Assembly (NCBI GenBank): GCA_902601785.1
Contig: CACKOH010000002.1
Span: 59,210-123,209, forward strand
Length of the DNA stretch: 64,000 bases
Origin: an uncultured Pelagibacteraceae bacterium
GTDB lineage: Bacteria > Pseudomonadota > Alphaproteobacteria > Pelagibacterales > Pelagibacteraceae
Direction of reading: 5' to 3'
Part shown: in pieces, positions 8,317 through 16,683 of the stretch
How positions within the stretch are numbered: the first letter of the stretch is position 1
Layout: each line of letters starts with the position of its first letter
Position numbers and translations under genes: made by a program
Notes under the pieces: model-generated
What the model was told of the DNA's origin: nothing
What the model saw: only the letters and a program-made list of their open reading frames with translations
Database searches by the model: none

Positions 8317-9159
8317 TTAAAGAGCAACAACTTTTGAATTTTGCTCACCTAAGTTTTCAACAGATAATTTCATAGTATCACCAGCTTTTAAAAACTGCTG
8401 GGGCTTCATGCCCATACCTACTCCAGGAGGAGTTCCAGTTGTTATTATATCACCAGGTTGTAAAGACATGTACTTACTTAAATAAGACACAATATAATCA
8501 ACATTAAATATCATAGTGTTAGTATTTCCTCTCTGCATTTTATTACCATTGACATCTAAGCTCATTTTCAAATTATTCACATCCGAAATTTCATCTTTAG
8601 TTACTAAATATGGTCCAATTGGTCCATAAGTGTCATGAGATTTTCCTTTAACCCATTGACCCATTTTTTCTATTTGCCACTCTCGTTCACTTATATCATT
8701 TACTAAGCAATAACCTAAAATATGATCCTGGGATTGATTTTCAGATATATGTTTTGTCTCTTTTCCAATAACTATTCCTAATTCTACTTCCCAATCAAGT
8801 TTTTTTGATCCTGATACAATCTGTATGTCATCATTGGGACCATTGATACAGCTAGTAGCTTTCATAAACACTATTGGTTCAGATGGTGCTTCAGCTCCAG
8901 TTTCTGCAGCATGGTCAGAAAAATTAAGTCCTATTGCTATAAATTTCCCTGGATTAGTTATACATGAGCCAATTCTCTCACTGCCAGATATTTCAGGAAG
9001 TGATGATAGGTCTGCACCTTCTAGTTTAGAAATTGTATCAAAATTTAAATGATGAGGATTTAAATCTTTTATATGCGAACTTATATCTCTAATTTTACCA
9101 TCTTTATCTAAAGCGGCGGGCTTTTCTTTTCCCTTTTGTCCTACTCGTAATAATTTCAT
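8317..9159 (-). CDS. FAH-family hydrolase, 2,4-diketo-3-deoxy-L-fuconate hydrolase-like
   Basis: A 280-aa fumarylacetoacetate-hydrolase-fold enzyme. Metal ligands are visible: Glu124 and Glu126 in LDWEVELGIVIG and Asp155 in VNDISERE. KGKSHDTYGPIGPYLV and TGTPPGVGMG are hallmarks of the ureidoglycolate-lyase/diketo-deoxy-fuconate subgroup. In the L-fucose route this enzyme splits a 2,4-diketo-3-deoxy acid into pyruvate and L-lactate. The start is preceded by a good ribosome site (AAAAAGGAG). It lies 22 b after the SDR gene that would make its substrate, which strengthens the assignment. Confidence 0.85.
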   Translation of the reverse strand: MKLLRVGQKGKEKPAALDKDGKIRDISSHIKDLNPHHLNFDTISKLEGADLSSLPEISGSERIGSCITNPGKFIAIGLNFSDHAAETGAEAPSEPIVFMKATSCINGPNDDIQIVSGSKKLDWEVELGIVIGKETKHISENQSQDHILGYCLVNDISEREWQIEKMGQWVKGKSHDTYGPIGPYLVTKDEISDVNNLKMSLDVNGNKMQRGNTNTMIFNVDYIVSYLSKYMSLQPGDIITTGTPPGVGMGMKPQQFLKAGDTMKLSVENLGEQNSKVVAL

Positions 9160-9181
9160 AATTCTCCTTTTTGTTATTTAA

Positions 9182-9925
9182 TTATATTGAAATCCCACCA
9201 TCAACAGAAATTGTTGTACCCGTTGTAAAAGTAGCATCATCACTTGCTAAATAAACAGCTACTGCAGCTATTTCTTCAGCTGTACCTAATCTACCCATAG
9301 GTTGTCGTGCTATAAAATCTTTTTTAGCCTGAACAGGATCTGGACTTTGATTAACCCTATCTTGCCAAGATGGTGAAAAAACTGTGCCTGGTGCTATCGA
9401 ATTACATCTTATATTTTGCTTAACAAAATCGGCTGCAATAGACTTGGTTAAACCAATTACAGCTCCTTTTGTCGTGCCATAGACAAATCTGTTTACAAAA
9501 CCTTTTAAACTAGAAGCACAAGATGAAACATTAATAATACTTCCGCCATTTTGTTTGACCATTATTGGTAATATAGCTTTGCACATAAAATACATGGACT
9601 TTACATTTACATCACTAGAAAAATCCCAATCTTCTTCTTCACACTCAAGAATAGTTCCATGGTGAACAAATCCAACTGCATTAAATAAAACATCCACTTT
9701 ATCTAGAGATTTTGTAAAATCTAAAATTGCATTATTATTAGTTGAGTCTAATGTTTTCACTTCAATATTAGGAAATTCTTTATTTAAATCAGCTAAGGTT
9801 TTATCATTTAAATCTGTAGCAATGACATGTGCACCTTCATTATGAAACGCAATAGCGGTAGCTTTTCCAATTCCTTGTCCTGCTGCAGTAACAACAATTT
9901 TTTTACCTTCTAATCTTTTGCTCAT
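9182..9925 (-). CDS. SDR dehydrogenase, 2-keto-3-deoxy-L-fuconate dehydrogenase-like
   Basis: A 247-aa classical short-chain dehydrogenase: cofactor loop TAAGQGIG (residues 13-20), NNAG-type segment FNAVGFVHHG, and catalytic Ser134/Ser135, Tyr149 and Lys153. Stretches such as TILECEEEDWDFSSDVNVKS and ARQPMGRLGT agree with my memory of the Xanthomonas 2-keto-3-deoxy-L-fuconate dehydrogenase. That enzyme oxidises C4 of the keto-deoxy acid with NAD+ to give the diketo substrate of the FAH-fold hydrolase encoded next. Overlaps the upstream GarR-like gene by 4 b (ATGA). A human BDH2-like hydroxybutyrate dehydrogenase activity is a less likely alternative. Confidence 0.85.
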   Translation of the reverse strand: MSKRLEGKKIVVTAAGQGIGKATAIAFHNEGAHVIATDLNDKTLADLNKEFPNIEVKTLDSTNNNAILDFTKSLDKVDVLFNAVGFVHHGTILECEEEDWDFSSDVNVKSMYFMCKAILPIMVKQNGGSIINVSSCASSLKGFVNRFVYGTTKGAVIGLTKSIAADFVKQNIRCNSIAPGTVFSPSWQDRVNQSPDPVQAKKDFIARQPMGRLGTAEEIAAVAVYLASDDATFTTGTTISVDGGISI

Positions 9926-10791
9926 TTTTTATTCATCCTTTCAATTTCCATATACAATGAACTGTGATCTTTATTTCCATGACCATTTTCAACTAAAGTC
10001 TTATACATTTCTTTAACCAGATTTGAAATAGGTAAATGCGTATTAAAACTATTTGCACTATCCAAAATATTATTCATATCTTTTAAATGGGTAGAAGTTT
10101 TTCCTTTAGGACTAAAATCCTTATCTATCATTCTTTTCCCATGAGTTTGTAAAATTTTACTATCAGCCCAACCTCCAGATAAAGCGCTAATCATTTTAAT
10201 AGGATCTGCTCCTGCTTTCTCACATAACGTTACAGCTTCAGCTACTGCGCCTATTGTTAAGCCAACAATAATTTGATTAGCAAGTTTTGATATCTGACCA
10301 CTACCTATTGGACCAACTAATGTAGGATTTCCCATAGTCTTTAAAATTTCACTTGCTTTGTCAAAAACATTTTGCTCACCTCCAACCATAATTGCTAATG
10401 ATGCTTCCTCTGCACCTATAGTTCCCCCTGAAACAGGTGCATCCAGATAATTTATATTTTTTGATTTTAAATTATTTCCGTGTTTGGTTGCTGTTAATGG
10501 TTTTACTGAACTCATATCAATTACTGTAGCTTGTGATTTTAATCCTTCCAAAAAGTCAGAACTACTCATGATCTCATCAACGGCGATATCGTCTGTTAAC
10601 ATCGTAATTACTACATCACTGTCACTCACCGCTTCTTTAATTGAACTTGATATCTCTGCACCCTGATCTTTTAAAGGAGCAGCTTTATTTTGAGATCTGT
10701 TAAAAGCTTTTAAATTATATCCTGCTTTTAATATATTTTTAGCCATTGGTAGGCCCATAAGACCTGTCCCAATAAAACCGATTTTTAACAT
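9922..10791 (-). CDS. 3-hydroxyisobutyrate/tartronate-semialdehyde-type dehydrogenase
   Basis: A 289-aa beta-hydroxyacid dehydrogenase. It has the N-terminal dinucleotide motif IGFIGTGLMGLPMAKN, the substrate loop DAPVSGG followed by T-x-GAEEA, and the catalytic lysine in SKLANQII. DAPVSGGTIGAEE is closest to tartronate-semialdehyde reductase (GarR/GlxR). Possible roles are reduction of a C3/C4 semialdehyde released in the pathway or oxidation of a hydroxyacid imported by the TRAP system. Its ATG overlaps the dctM stop (TAATG). A second member of the family is encoded at 19080; they differ enough to have separate substrates. Confidence 0.8.
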   Translation of the reverse strand: MLKIGFIGTGLMGLPMAKNILKAGYNLKAFNRSQNKAAPLKDQGAEISSSIKEAVSDSDVVITMLTDDIAVDEIMSSSDFLEGLKSQATVIDMSSVKPLTATKHGNNLKSKNINYLDAPVSGGTIGAEEASLAIMVGGEQNVFDKASEILKTMGNPTLVGPIGSGQISKLANQIIVGLTIGAVAEAVTLCEKAGADPIKMISALSGGWADSKILQTHGKRMIDKDFSPKGKTSTHLKDMNNILDSANSFNTHLPISNLVKEMYKTLVENGHGNKDHSSLYMEIERMNKK

Positions 10792-12104
10792 TATTTTGGT
10801 TTAAATTCGTGGAAATTTTGTGTCATTGCCTCAGGAAAAAACATCACACATGCAAGTACAATCAATTGGATAACGATAAATGGAGCAAAACCTCTGAATA
10901 TATCTGTTAAAGATATGTGTGGTGGTGCAACTGATTTTAAGTAGAAAGCTGCGGGTCCAAATGGAGGACTTAAAAATGAAACTTGCATATTAACACAAAA
11001 TAAAATTCCAAACCAAATTGGATCAAATCCAAGTGCAATTACAATCGGTAAAAATACTGGCATTGCTAATAAAACTATCCCAACCCAATCCATAAATGCT
11101 CCCATAATCAAAAACATTATTTGCATCATAAAAATTAGATACATTGGTTTTAAATCATAAGCTAAGATAGTCTCTGCTACATATTTTGGACCTCCAGCAA
11201 GAGAATAGGCGCCTGCTAAAACTGTTGCACCAAAGGTAATAGTTAAAATAGTTCCTGATGCTTTAAACGTTCTAGTTAATGCATCTTTAAATAAAAACCA
11301 TGTTAATTCTTTTCTAGCAAAAATTATAATTAACGTAGCAACCACACCCATTCCAGCTGCTTCTGTAATTCCAGTTATTCCTGAATAAATTGAACCTAAA
11401 ACAATTATCACTATTCCTATTGGTGGTAATAGTCCTGGAAGATATGACATTTTTTCTTTTAAAGTTAAAGGAGCTTCATCACTTAATGGAGCAAGATGCG
11501 GCTGTAATCTTGTTCTAATTAAAATATAAGTAATTATTAAACCTGAAATCATTAAACCTGGAACAATAGCTTCTTGAAACAACATTGTAATTGATGTTTC
11601 TGTAGTTAAACCATAAATGATTAAAACAATAGAAGGTGGGATCATTGTACCTAAAGAACCAGAGGCACAAATAATTCCAATGGACATATCTTGATCATAT
11701 TTTAATCTCAACATTTGAGGTAATGCGATCAAACCTAGTAGAACTATTTCTCCTCCAATAATTCCACTCATTGCAGCCATGATTGTTGCCATGATAGCAG
11801 TAACAACTCCTACTCCACCTCTAGTTTTTCTTAACCATGCATTTAAGGCATCATATAAATCTCTTGCTATGTTTGAGCGTTCAAGCAAGGAGGCCATGAA
11901 TATAAATAGCGGGACTGATAAAAATGAATACGTAACCACAAGAGAATAGTATCTTGAAAGTAAAATTCCTAATGCATGCTCACCAATATAAAGAAATACT
12001 AATACCGCACCCATGAAACCTGAGGCAAAACCCATTGGAACACCAATGGATATAAGAATTAATAGCCCAACTATAAGTATTAGTGAAAGTGAGCCAATTT
12101 CCAT
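10791..12104 (-). CDS. dctM: TRAP transporter large membrane subunit DctM
   Basis: A 437-aa hydrophobic protein with about twelve helices, the large permease of a tripartite ATP-independent periplasmic transporter. Family segments include VPLFIFMASLLERS near residue 60, GSLGTMIPPSIVLIIYG, and a C-terminal MQVSFLSPPFGPAAFYLK. Works with DctQ and the binding protein DctP to import a carboxylate with sodium. Begins 1 b after the dctQ stop. Given the surrounding enzymes, the cargo is probably a sugar acid (inference). Confidence 0.93.
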   Translation of the reverse strand: MEIGSLSLILIVGLLILISIGVPMGFASGFMGAVLVFLYIGEHALGILLSRYYSLVVTYSFLSVPLFIFMASLLERSNIARDLYDALNAWLRKTRGGVGVVTAIMATIMAAMSGIIGGEIVLLGLIALPQMLRLKYDQDMSIGIICASGSLGTMIPPSIVLIIYGLTTETSITMLFQEAIVPGLMISGLIITYILIRTRLQPHLAPLSDEAPLTLKEKMSYLPGLLPPIGIVIIVLGSIYSGITGITEAAGMGVVATLIIIFARKELTWFLFKDALTRTFKASGTILTITFGATVLAGAYSLAGGPKYVAETILAYDLKPMYLIFMMQIMFLIMGAFMDWVGIVLLAMPVFLPIVIALGFDPIWFGILFCVNMQVSFLSPPFGPAAFYLKSVAPPHISLTDIFRGFAPFIVIQLIVLACVMFFPEAMTQNFHEFKPK

Positions 12105-12105
12105 T

Positions 12106-12675
12106 TTATTTCAACTCTTTAGAAGGGTCGTATTGTTTTTCTTTAGGATTTCTCCAATCAATAATTAAATTATTTACAGATTGAACGGCAATAAGAAATA
12201 CACATATAAGTGTAAGAGGCTTCATCGTAGCAGGAATAGGTGGATCCCAATATGTTGCAAATCTCTCCCAATTTATAAATGATCTAACTGCATCTTCCAT
12301 GCCACCATAGATTACAGCAGCTGCAAAAAGCACAATAATTATAGTGCTAATTAAATCAAAAATTCTCTGAGTTGGTCTACTGACCCAATCATATAGTAGT
12401 ACTATTCTAATATGGCTTCTTAACCTTGTTGCATAAATTCCACCAACTAAATAACAAACACCAGCCAACCATAAGCATAATTCATTAGCCCATAAGGTTG
12501 GTTTAAAAACTACATACCTCATAAAAATTTCATACATCATGACAAGTACGATTATCGGTATCAAATACTTAATTGTATGACTTAAAAATAAAGAAATTCT
12601 ATCAATCCAATTTATTGGAAAATCATCTTTGCTTGCAACTTTTTCATTTTGTTCTTGTAATTGTTTATCAAGCAT
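12106..12675 (-). CDS. dctQ: TRAP transporter small membrane subunit DctQ
   Basis: A 189-aa protein with four predicted membrane helices, the small DctQ subunit. The conserved WANELCLWLAGVCYLVGG segment with E-x2-x-W is present around residue 75, followed by R-S-H-I-R. It bridges the large subunit in the inner membrane. It is separated from dctP by a strong GC-rich hairpin (12700-12721), which probably lowers its expression relative to the binding protein. Confidence 0.92.
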   Translation of the reverse strand: MLDKQLQEQNEKVASKDDFPINWIDRISLFLSHTIKYLIPIIVLVMMYEIFMRYVVFKPTLWANELCLWLAGVCYLVGGIYATRLRSHIRIVLLYDWVSRPTQRIFDLISTIIIVLFAAAVIYGGMEDAVRSFINWERFATYWDPPIPATMKPLTLICVFLIAVQSVNNLIIDWRNPKEKQYDPSKELK

Positions 12676-12699
12676 AAGCTAAAGATTTTTTAATTAAAA

Positions 12700-12721
12700 G
12701 AAGGGCCTTTTCAGGCCCTTC
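12700..12721 (-). terminator. Intercistronic hairpin between dctP and dctQ
   Basis: A perfect 8-bp inverted repeat, GAAGGGCC and GGCCCTTC, with a 6-b loop, the most GC-rich short element nearby. On the minus strand it is followed by a T-rich run (TTTTAATTAAAAAA), so it can act as a leaky terminator or as a 3' stabiliser of the dctP message. Either would make more binding protein than permease. Confidence 0.75.
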
Positions 12722-12742
12722 AAGATTTTAATGTGCTTCTGA

Positions 12743-13759
12743 TTATAGTATACCGTTAGCTTTCATGTAAGCTGTGTGTATATCTATAAGAGCATTTGCT
12801 TCAGGAGATTTTTTTCTCCACTCTTCCCAAGCTCCAAGTGCAGCTTGTCTAAACTTAGCTCTATCCTCTTTAGACCAGTCATGAAGAGTAACACCCATTT
12901 CTTTCAAAGCTTTTACAGCTTCGGCATTTTTTCTCTCAACCAAACTTGTGATAGTTCTTCCACAAATTTCAATAGCAGCTTTCATTGCACCTTTTTCATG
13001 AGGTTTTAACTTGTTCCATACTTTAGTATTACAAGCTAAGTGGTCAGCTGGCATAGAGTGGAAACCTGGGTATGTAGCATATTTATTTTGCTCATAGTGT
13101 CCACCTGCATAGTTAGTTGCTAAAGATGAATAGTCAGCACCATCAATTAGACCAGTTTGTAAAGCAGTTGGAACTTCACCAAAGTCCATAACGATTGGTT
13201 TAGCACCCAATGCTGTAAAGATCATACTTTCCATTCCTGGAGGTGATCTAAATTTAAAGTCTTTGATAGATGCAACATCTGGAATTGGTTTACTTGATAT
13301 TAGAGACTCATGTCCTGGTATCCACCAACCAATTAAAGTCATTCCATATTTATTATAAAGTGCATCCACAGCTTCTTGAGCTCCAGGAAACTTTAAGAAG
13401 TCATATTGTTGATATGGGTTATCATATCCGCCCATTACATCACCTGCGAATTGAAACGCTGCATTTTTACCAGTTTGATAACCGGCACCAGTCATATCAC
13501 AGTCGATAATTCCTGTTTGAGCAGAGTTAAATACCTCAGCAGATTTTCCTGTTACAGAAGATGAGTAGAACATTTCTACTTTTAAGCTTCCACCAGAAAA
13601 CATTTCTACGTTTTTTGCGAATTGAGCGGCAACTTCACCATTTGGTGAACTAGCTGTAAAGTGTGTTTCAATCTTTAAAGTCTTTGCATTTGCAGAGCCA
13701 AATAAAGCCACTGAAACAATAGCTACAGCAGCTATAGTTTTTGATATTAATTTAAACAT
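12743..13759 (-). CDS. dctP: TRAP transporter solute-binding protein DctP
   Basis: A 338-aa periplasmic binding protein with a clear signal peptide (basic start, hydrophobic core, cleavage after SANA). The mature part shows the DctP pattern: TLKIETHF near the start, the FRSPPGMESMIFTALGAKPI segment carrying the arginine (about 170) that normally grips the substrate carboxylate, and a GEVPTALQTGLIDGAD loop. The start is supported by the ribosome site GAGAGGAAG. First gene of the dctPQM block, with its own 124-b upstream region containing inverted repeats. Confidence 0.93.
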   Translation of the reverse strand: MFKLISKTIAAVAIVSVALFGSANAKTLKIETHFTASSPNGEVAAQFAKNVEMFSGGSLKVEMFYSSSVTGKSAEVFNSAQTGIIDCDMTGAGYQTGKNAAFQFAGDVMGGYDNPYQQYDFLKFPGAQEAVDALYNKYGMTLIGWWIPGHESLISSKPIPDVASIKDFKFRSPPGMESMIFTALGAKPIVMDFGEVPTALQTGLIDGADYSSLATNYAGGHYEQNKYATYPGFHSMPADHLACNTKVWNKLKPHEKGAMKAAIEICGRTITSLVERKNAEAVKALKEMGVTLHDWSKEDRAKFRQAALGAWEEWRKKSPEANALIDIHTAYMKANGIL

Positions 13760-13772
13760 TGTCTTCCTCTCG

Positions 13773-13829
13773 TTTATGTTTTTTTATAAATTTAAACATA
13801 AAAGAAATTAGTTTTCAACATGTGCACAT
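13773..13829 (-). promoter_or_regulatory. Inverted repeats upstream of dctP
   Basis: Two elements lie in the gap before dctP. A 9-bp repeat TTTATGTTT / AAACATAAA (13773-13781 and 13794-13802) could fold in the 5' leader. A perfect 10-bp palindrome ATGTGCACAT (13820-13829) is a plausible operator because GC-centred palindromes are rare in such AT-rich DNA. No regulator gene is adjacent, so both roles are guesses. Confidence 0.3.
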
Positions 13830-13883
13830 TTAATTTATATTTAGAAATTATATATATCTTTTAAACTTCAACTTTGAGTTGTG

Positions 13884-14849
13884 TTAAATTACTTCAGAAA
13901 TTAAAGGTTTATTATTAAAGAAACAATAAATGTTATCTACAGCCATCATACTCATTGCTAGCCTTGTTTCATGAGTAGCACTTCCGATGTGAGGTAAGAC
14001 AAAACAATTTTCTAATTTTAAGTATCTTTTATCTAAATTAGGCTCATTGTTAAAAACATCAAGACCTGCACCATAAATTTTTTTATTTTCTAACGCATCA
14101 ATTAAGGCATCATCATCAATTGTAGATCCTCTTGAAGTATTAATAACCACTGCATGTTTAGGTAATAAACTCAGTGTTGATGCATTTAGAATATGTTTTG
14201 TGTCTGGTGTAGCTGGTGTATGGATACTTACAAAGTCACACTCAGGTAACATTGAATTTAAATCTGAATAATATTTAGCGCCATCCTCTAATTCTTCTGA
14301 GAGTTTATTTCTATTATAATAAATAATTTTCATACCAAATGCTTTGGCACTTTTTGCTGCTATTCGTCCTATTCTTCCCATCCCAATAATTCCAAGTGTT
14401 TTACCAGTTACTGAGTTACCAATCATAAATTTAGTAAGATCTGGTTTTTGATTTTTCCAATTATCTGATCTAACTAAATTATAAGCTTCTCCAATTCTTC
14501 TTGATGCTGCCAATATCAAAAGAATAGTGGTTTCAGCAACTGCTTCATTAAGAACATTTGGAGTATTTGTAACTTTAATTTTTTTTTGTTCTGCAGATTT
14601 AATAGAAATATTATCGTAACCAACACCAACTTGAGCTATAATTTTTAGTTTTCCATTTAAATTACTAAAAAAGTTTTCACCAATTTTATCAAAACCTGTT
14701 GAAATCATTCCATCATAATCATTAATAATTTTTATTAATTCAGTTTCTGGAATAGGCTCATCTTTAAGATTAAGCGTTACATCAAATTCATTTTTAAGTT
14801 TTTCCTCTGCTAAATCAGAAATTTTTCTAGAAACTAATATTTTTGGCAT
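13884..14849 (-). CDS. D-isomer 2-hydroxyacid dehydrogenase (glyoxylate/hydroxypyruvate reductase type)
   Basis: A 321-aa NAD(P)-dependent 2-hydroxyacid dehydrogenase. The nucleotide-binding motif GMGRIGRIAAKSAKAFGM is followed by YYNRN, where the Arg may favour NADPH. The catalytic Arg (INTSRGS), Glu (FNNEP) and His (LPHIGSAT) are all present, as is VGYDNIS. Such enzymes reduce glyoxylate, hydroxypyruvate or 2-keto sugar acids. Lies 3 b downstream of the xylonate-dehydratase-like gene, so it may handle a 2-keto product or glycolaldehyde/glyoxylate by-product of that route (inference). Confidence 0.85.
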   Translation of the reverse strand: MPKILVSRKISDLAEEKLKNEFDVTLNLKDEPIPETELIKIINDYDGMISTGFDKIGENFFSNLNGKLKIIAQVGVGYDNISIKSAEQKKIKVTNTPNVLNEAVAETTILLILAASRRIGEAYNLVRSDNWKNQKPDLTKFMIGNSVTGKTLGIIGMGRIGRIAAKSAKAFGMKIIYYNRNKLSEELEDGAKYYSDLNSMLPECDFVSIHTPATPDTKHILNASTLSLLPKHAVVINTSRGSTIDDDALIDALENKKIYGAGLDVFNNEPNLDKRYLKLENCFVLPHIGSATHETRLAMSMMAVDNIYCFFNNKPLISEVI

Positions 14850-14852
14850 ATA

Positions 14853-16637
14853 TTAGTGTGAGTCTCTTGGTAAACCTTTGGTATGTGATACATCTAAATA
14901 TCTGCCTCGAGAATTAATACATGCTCCATCTTCAAGCTGTCCTACTGTATTTCTAAAAATCTCTTGCCAAGGAGTCTGGTTATTTGCCTTAAATAACTTT
15001 TTATTTTTTCTCCTTTTTTTAAATTCTGATTTAGAAATTAATAAATCAACCCTTCTTTTGTTTAAGTCTATTGTCATTTTATCACCAGTTTTTACAATAC
15101 CCAGATCTCCACCTACTGCTGACTCTGGGGAAACATGAAGTATTGAAGGACTTTCTGAAGTACCGCTCTGTCTACCGTCTCCTAGTGTTGGTAAATGACT
15201 TATACCTTTTTTTAACAATCTGTCTGGTGGTTGCATATTAACAACCTCAGCAGACCCAGGGTAACCTACTGGCCCGCAGCCTCTTACAATTAATATTGAA
15301 TTTTCATCAATTTTTAATTTCTTGCTATTTAATCTCTTATGGTAATCCTCTGGTCCTTCAAATACTACCGCTTTTCCATTAAATACGTTTAGGTGTTTAG
15401 GATTGGATAGATATCTTTCTTTAAATTCTTTACTAATTACTGACGTTTTCATAATTGCTGAGGAGAAAAAATTGCTCTTCATTACTAAAAAGCCAGCTTT
15501 TTCTGCTAATGAATTTTTAAATGATTTAATTACATTATTATCTACATCAATTTTTTTTCTTAAATTCTCTTTAATTGTTTTTCCTGTAACAGTCTTTATG
15601 TTCGTATGAAGTTTTTTATTTTTAATTAATTCTTTCATCACAGCGGGAATTGCTCCAGCTCTATGAAAGCTTTCCATTAAGTATTCTCCTGCAGGCTGGC
15701 AATTAACTAATAGAGGAATATTGTGTCCTAGTTTTTGCCATTCAGAAAGATTAAATCTAATTCCCATATGTTTTGCGATTGCACTCAAATGAGTTGTACA
15801 GTTACTTGATCCACCTATTGCACTGGCAACAACAACAGCATTTTCAAATGCTTTACGGGTCATAATTTTTGAAGGAGTTAAATTTTCATGAACCATTCCT
15901 ACAATTCGTTTTCCAGTTTCGTAAGAGATTTGTTCTCTTTCTCTATAAGGTGCAGGTGTAACTGCTCCACCAGGTAAAGACATTCCTAGTGCTTCAGCTA
16001 CTGAATTCATGGAGGATGCTGTGCCCATTGTATTACAATGCCCAGCACTTGGTGAAGATGATGAAACCATATCCATAAACTCTTCATACTTTATTTCTCC
16101 TTTAGCCAACAATTTTCTAGCCTCCCATACTACCATTCCTGAACCAGCTAATTTTCCTTTATAAACTCCATCTAACATTGGACCACCAGATAAAACTATT
16201 GCTGGAATATTTACTGTAGCTGCTGCCATTAAGGCTGCTGGAGTAGTTTTATCACATCCAGTTGTTAATATTACTCCATCAATTGGATAACCATATAAAA
16301 CTTCTACTAAAGATAAATATGATAAATTTCGGTCCAGCATAGCTGTTGGTCTTTTGCCTGTTTCTTGAATTGGATGTGTAGGAAATTCCATAGGAATACC
16401 GCCTGCTCTTCTTACTCCATCCTTAATTCTTTTGCTTAATGATAAAAAATGTCGATTACAGGGAGAAAGATCACTGCCGGATTGAGCTATGCCAATTATA
16501 GGATTTCCAGATTGTAATTCTTTTCTAGTAAGTCCATAATTTAAATAACGCTCTAAATAAAGAGCAGTCATATCTGGATTTTTTGGATTATTAAACCAAT
16601 GATGACTTCTAAAACTCTTTTTCCTTTTTTTTGGCAT
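14853..16637 (-). CDS. IlvD/Edd-family sugar-acid dehydratase, D-xylonate dehydratase-like
   Basis: A 594-aa dehydratase of the dihydroxyacid/6-phosphogluconate family. Three Fe-S cysteines are present: Cys60 (SPCNRH), Cys128 (TTGCDKTTPA) and Cys201 (SAGHCNTMGTA). Sequence such as NPDMTALYLERYLNYG and GSGMVVW agrees with my recollection of Caulobacter XylD and Escherichia YagF rather than of IlvD. The reaction would turn a pentonate or similar aldonate into a 2-keto-3-deoxy acid. The N-terminus is very basic (MPKKRKK). Head of the minus-strand sugar-acid genes, divergent from altronate dehydratase 46 b away. Confidence 0.87.
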   Translation of the reverse strand: MPKKRKKSFRSHHWFNNPKNPDMTALYLERYLNYGLTRKELQSGNPIIGIAQSGSDLSPCNRHFLSLSKRIKDGVRRAGGIPMEFPTHPIQETGKRPTAMLDRNLSYLSLVEVLYGYPIDGVILTTGCDKTTPAALMAAATVNIPAIVLSGGPMLDGVYKGKLAGSGMVVWEARKLLAKGEIKYEEFMDMVSSSSPSAGHCNTMGTASSMNSVAEALGMSLPGGAVTPAPYREREQISYETGKRIVGMVHENLTPSKIMTRKAFENAVVVASAIGGSSNCTTHLSAIAKHMGIRFNLSEWQKLGHNIPLLVNCQPAGEYLMESFHRAGAIPAVMKELIKNKKLHTNIKTVTGKTIKENLRKKIDVDNNVIKSFKNSLAEKAGFLVMKSNFFSSAIMKTSVISKEFKERYLSNPKHLNVFNGKAVVFEGPEDYHKRLNSKKLKIDENSILIVRGCGPVGYPGSAEVVNMQPPDRLLKKGISHLPTLGDGRQSGTSESPSILHVSPESAVGGDLGIVKTGDKMTIDLNKRRVDLLISKSEFKKRRKNKKLFKANNQTPWQEIFRNTVGQLEDGACINSRGRYLDVSHTKGLPRDSH

Positions 16638-16683
16638 AATATTTATAATGGTCTGTTTAAAATAATAGTTATATAATAATTTA
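16638..16683. promoter_or_regulatory. Divergent promoter region between the two dehydratase genes
   Basis: Only 46 b separate the divergent start codons. TATAAT at 16672-16677 can serve as a -10 for the plus-strand uxaA-like gene, which would leave a nearly leaderless message. The minus strand carries an AT-rich ATTATAAAT-like segment near 16650. Shared control of both halves of the sugar-acid island is the simplest reading, but no operator is recognisable. Confidence 0.35.
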
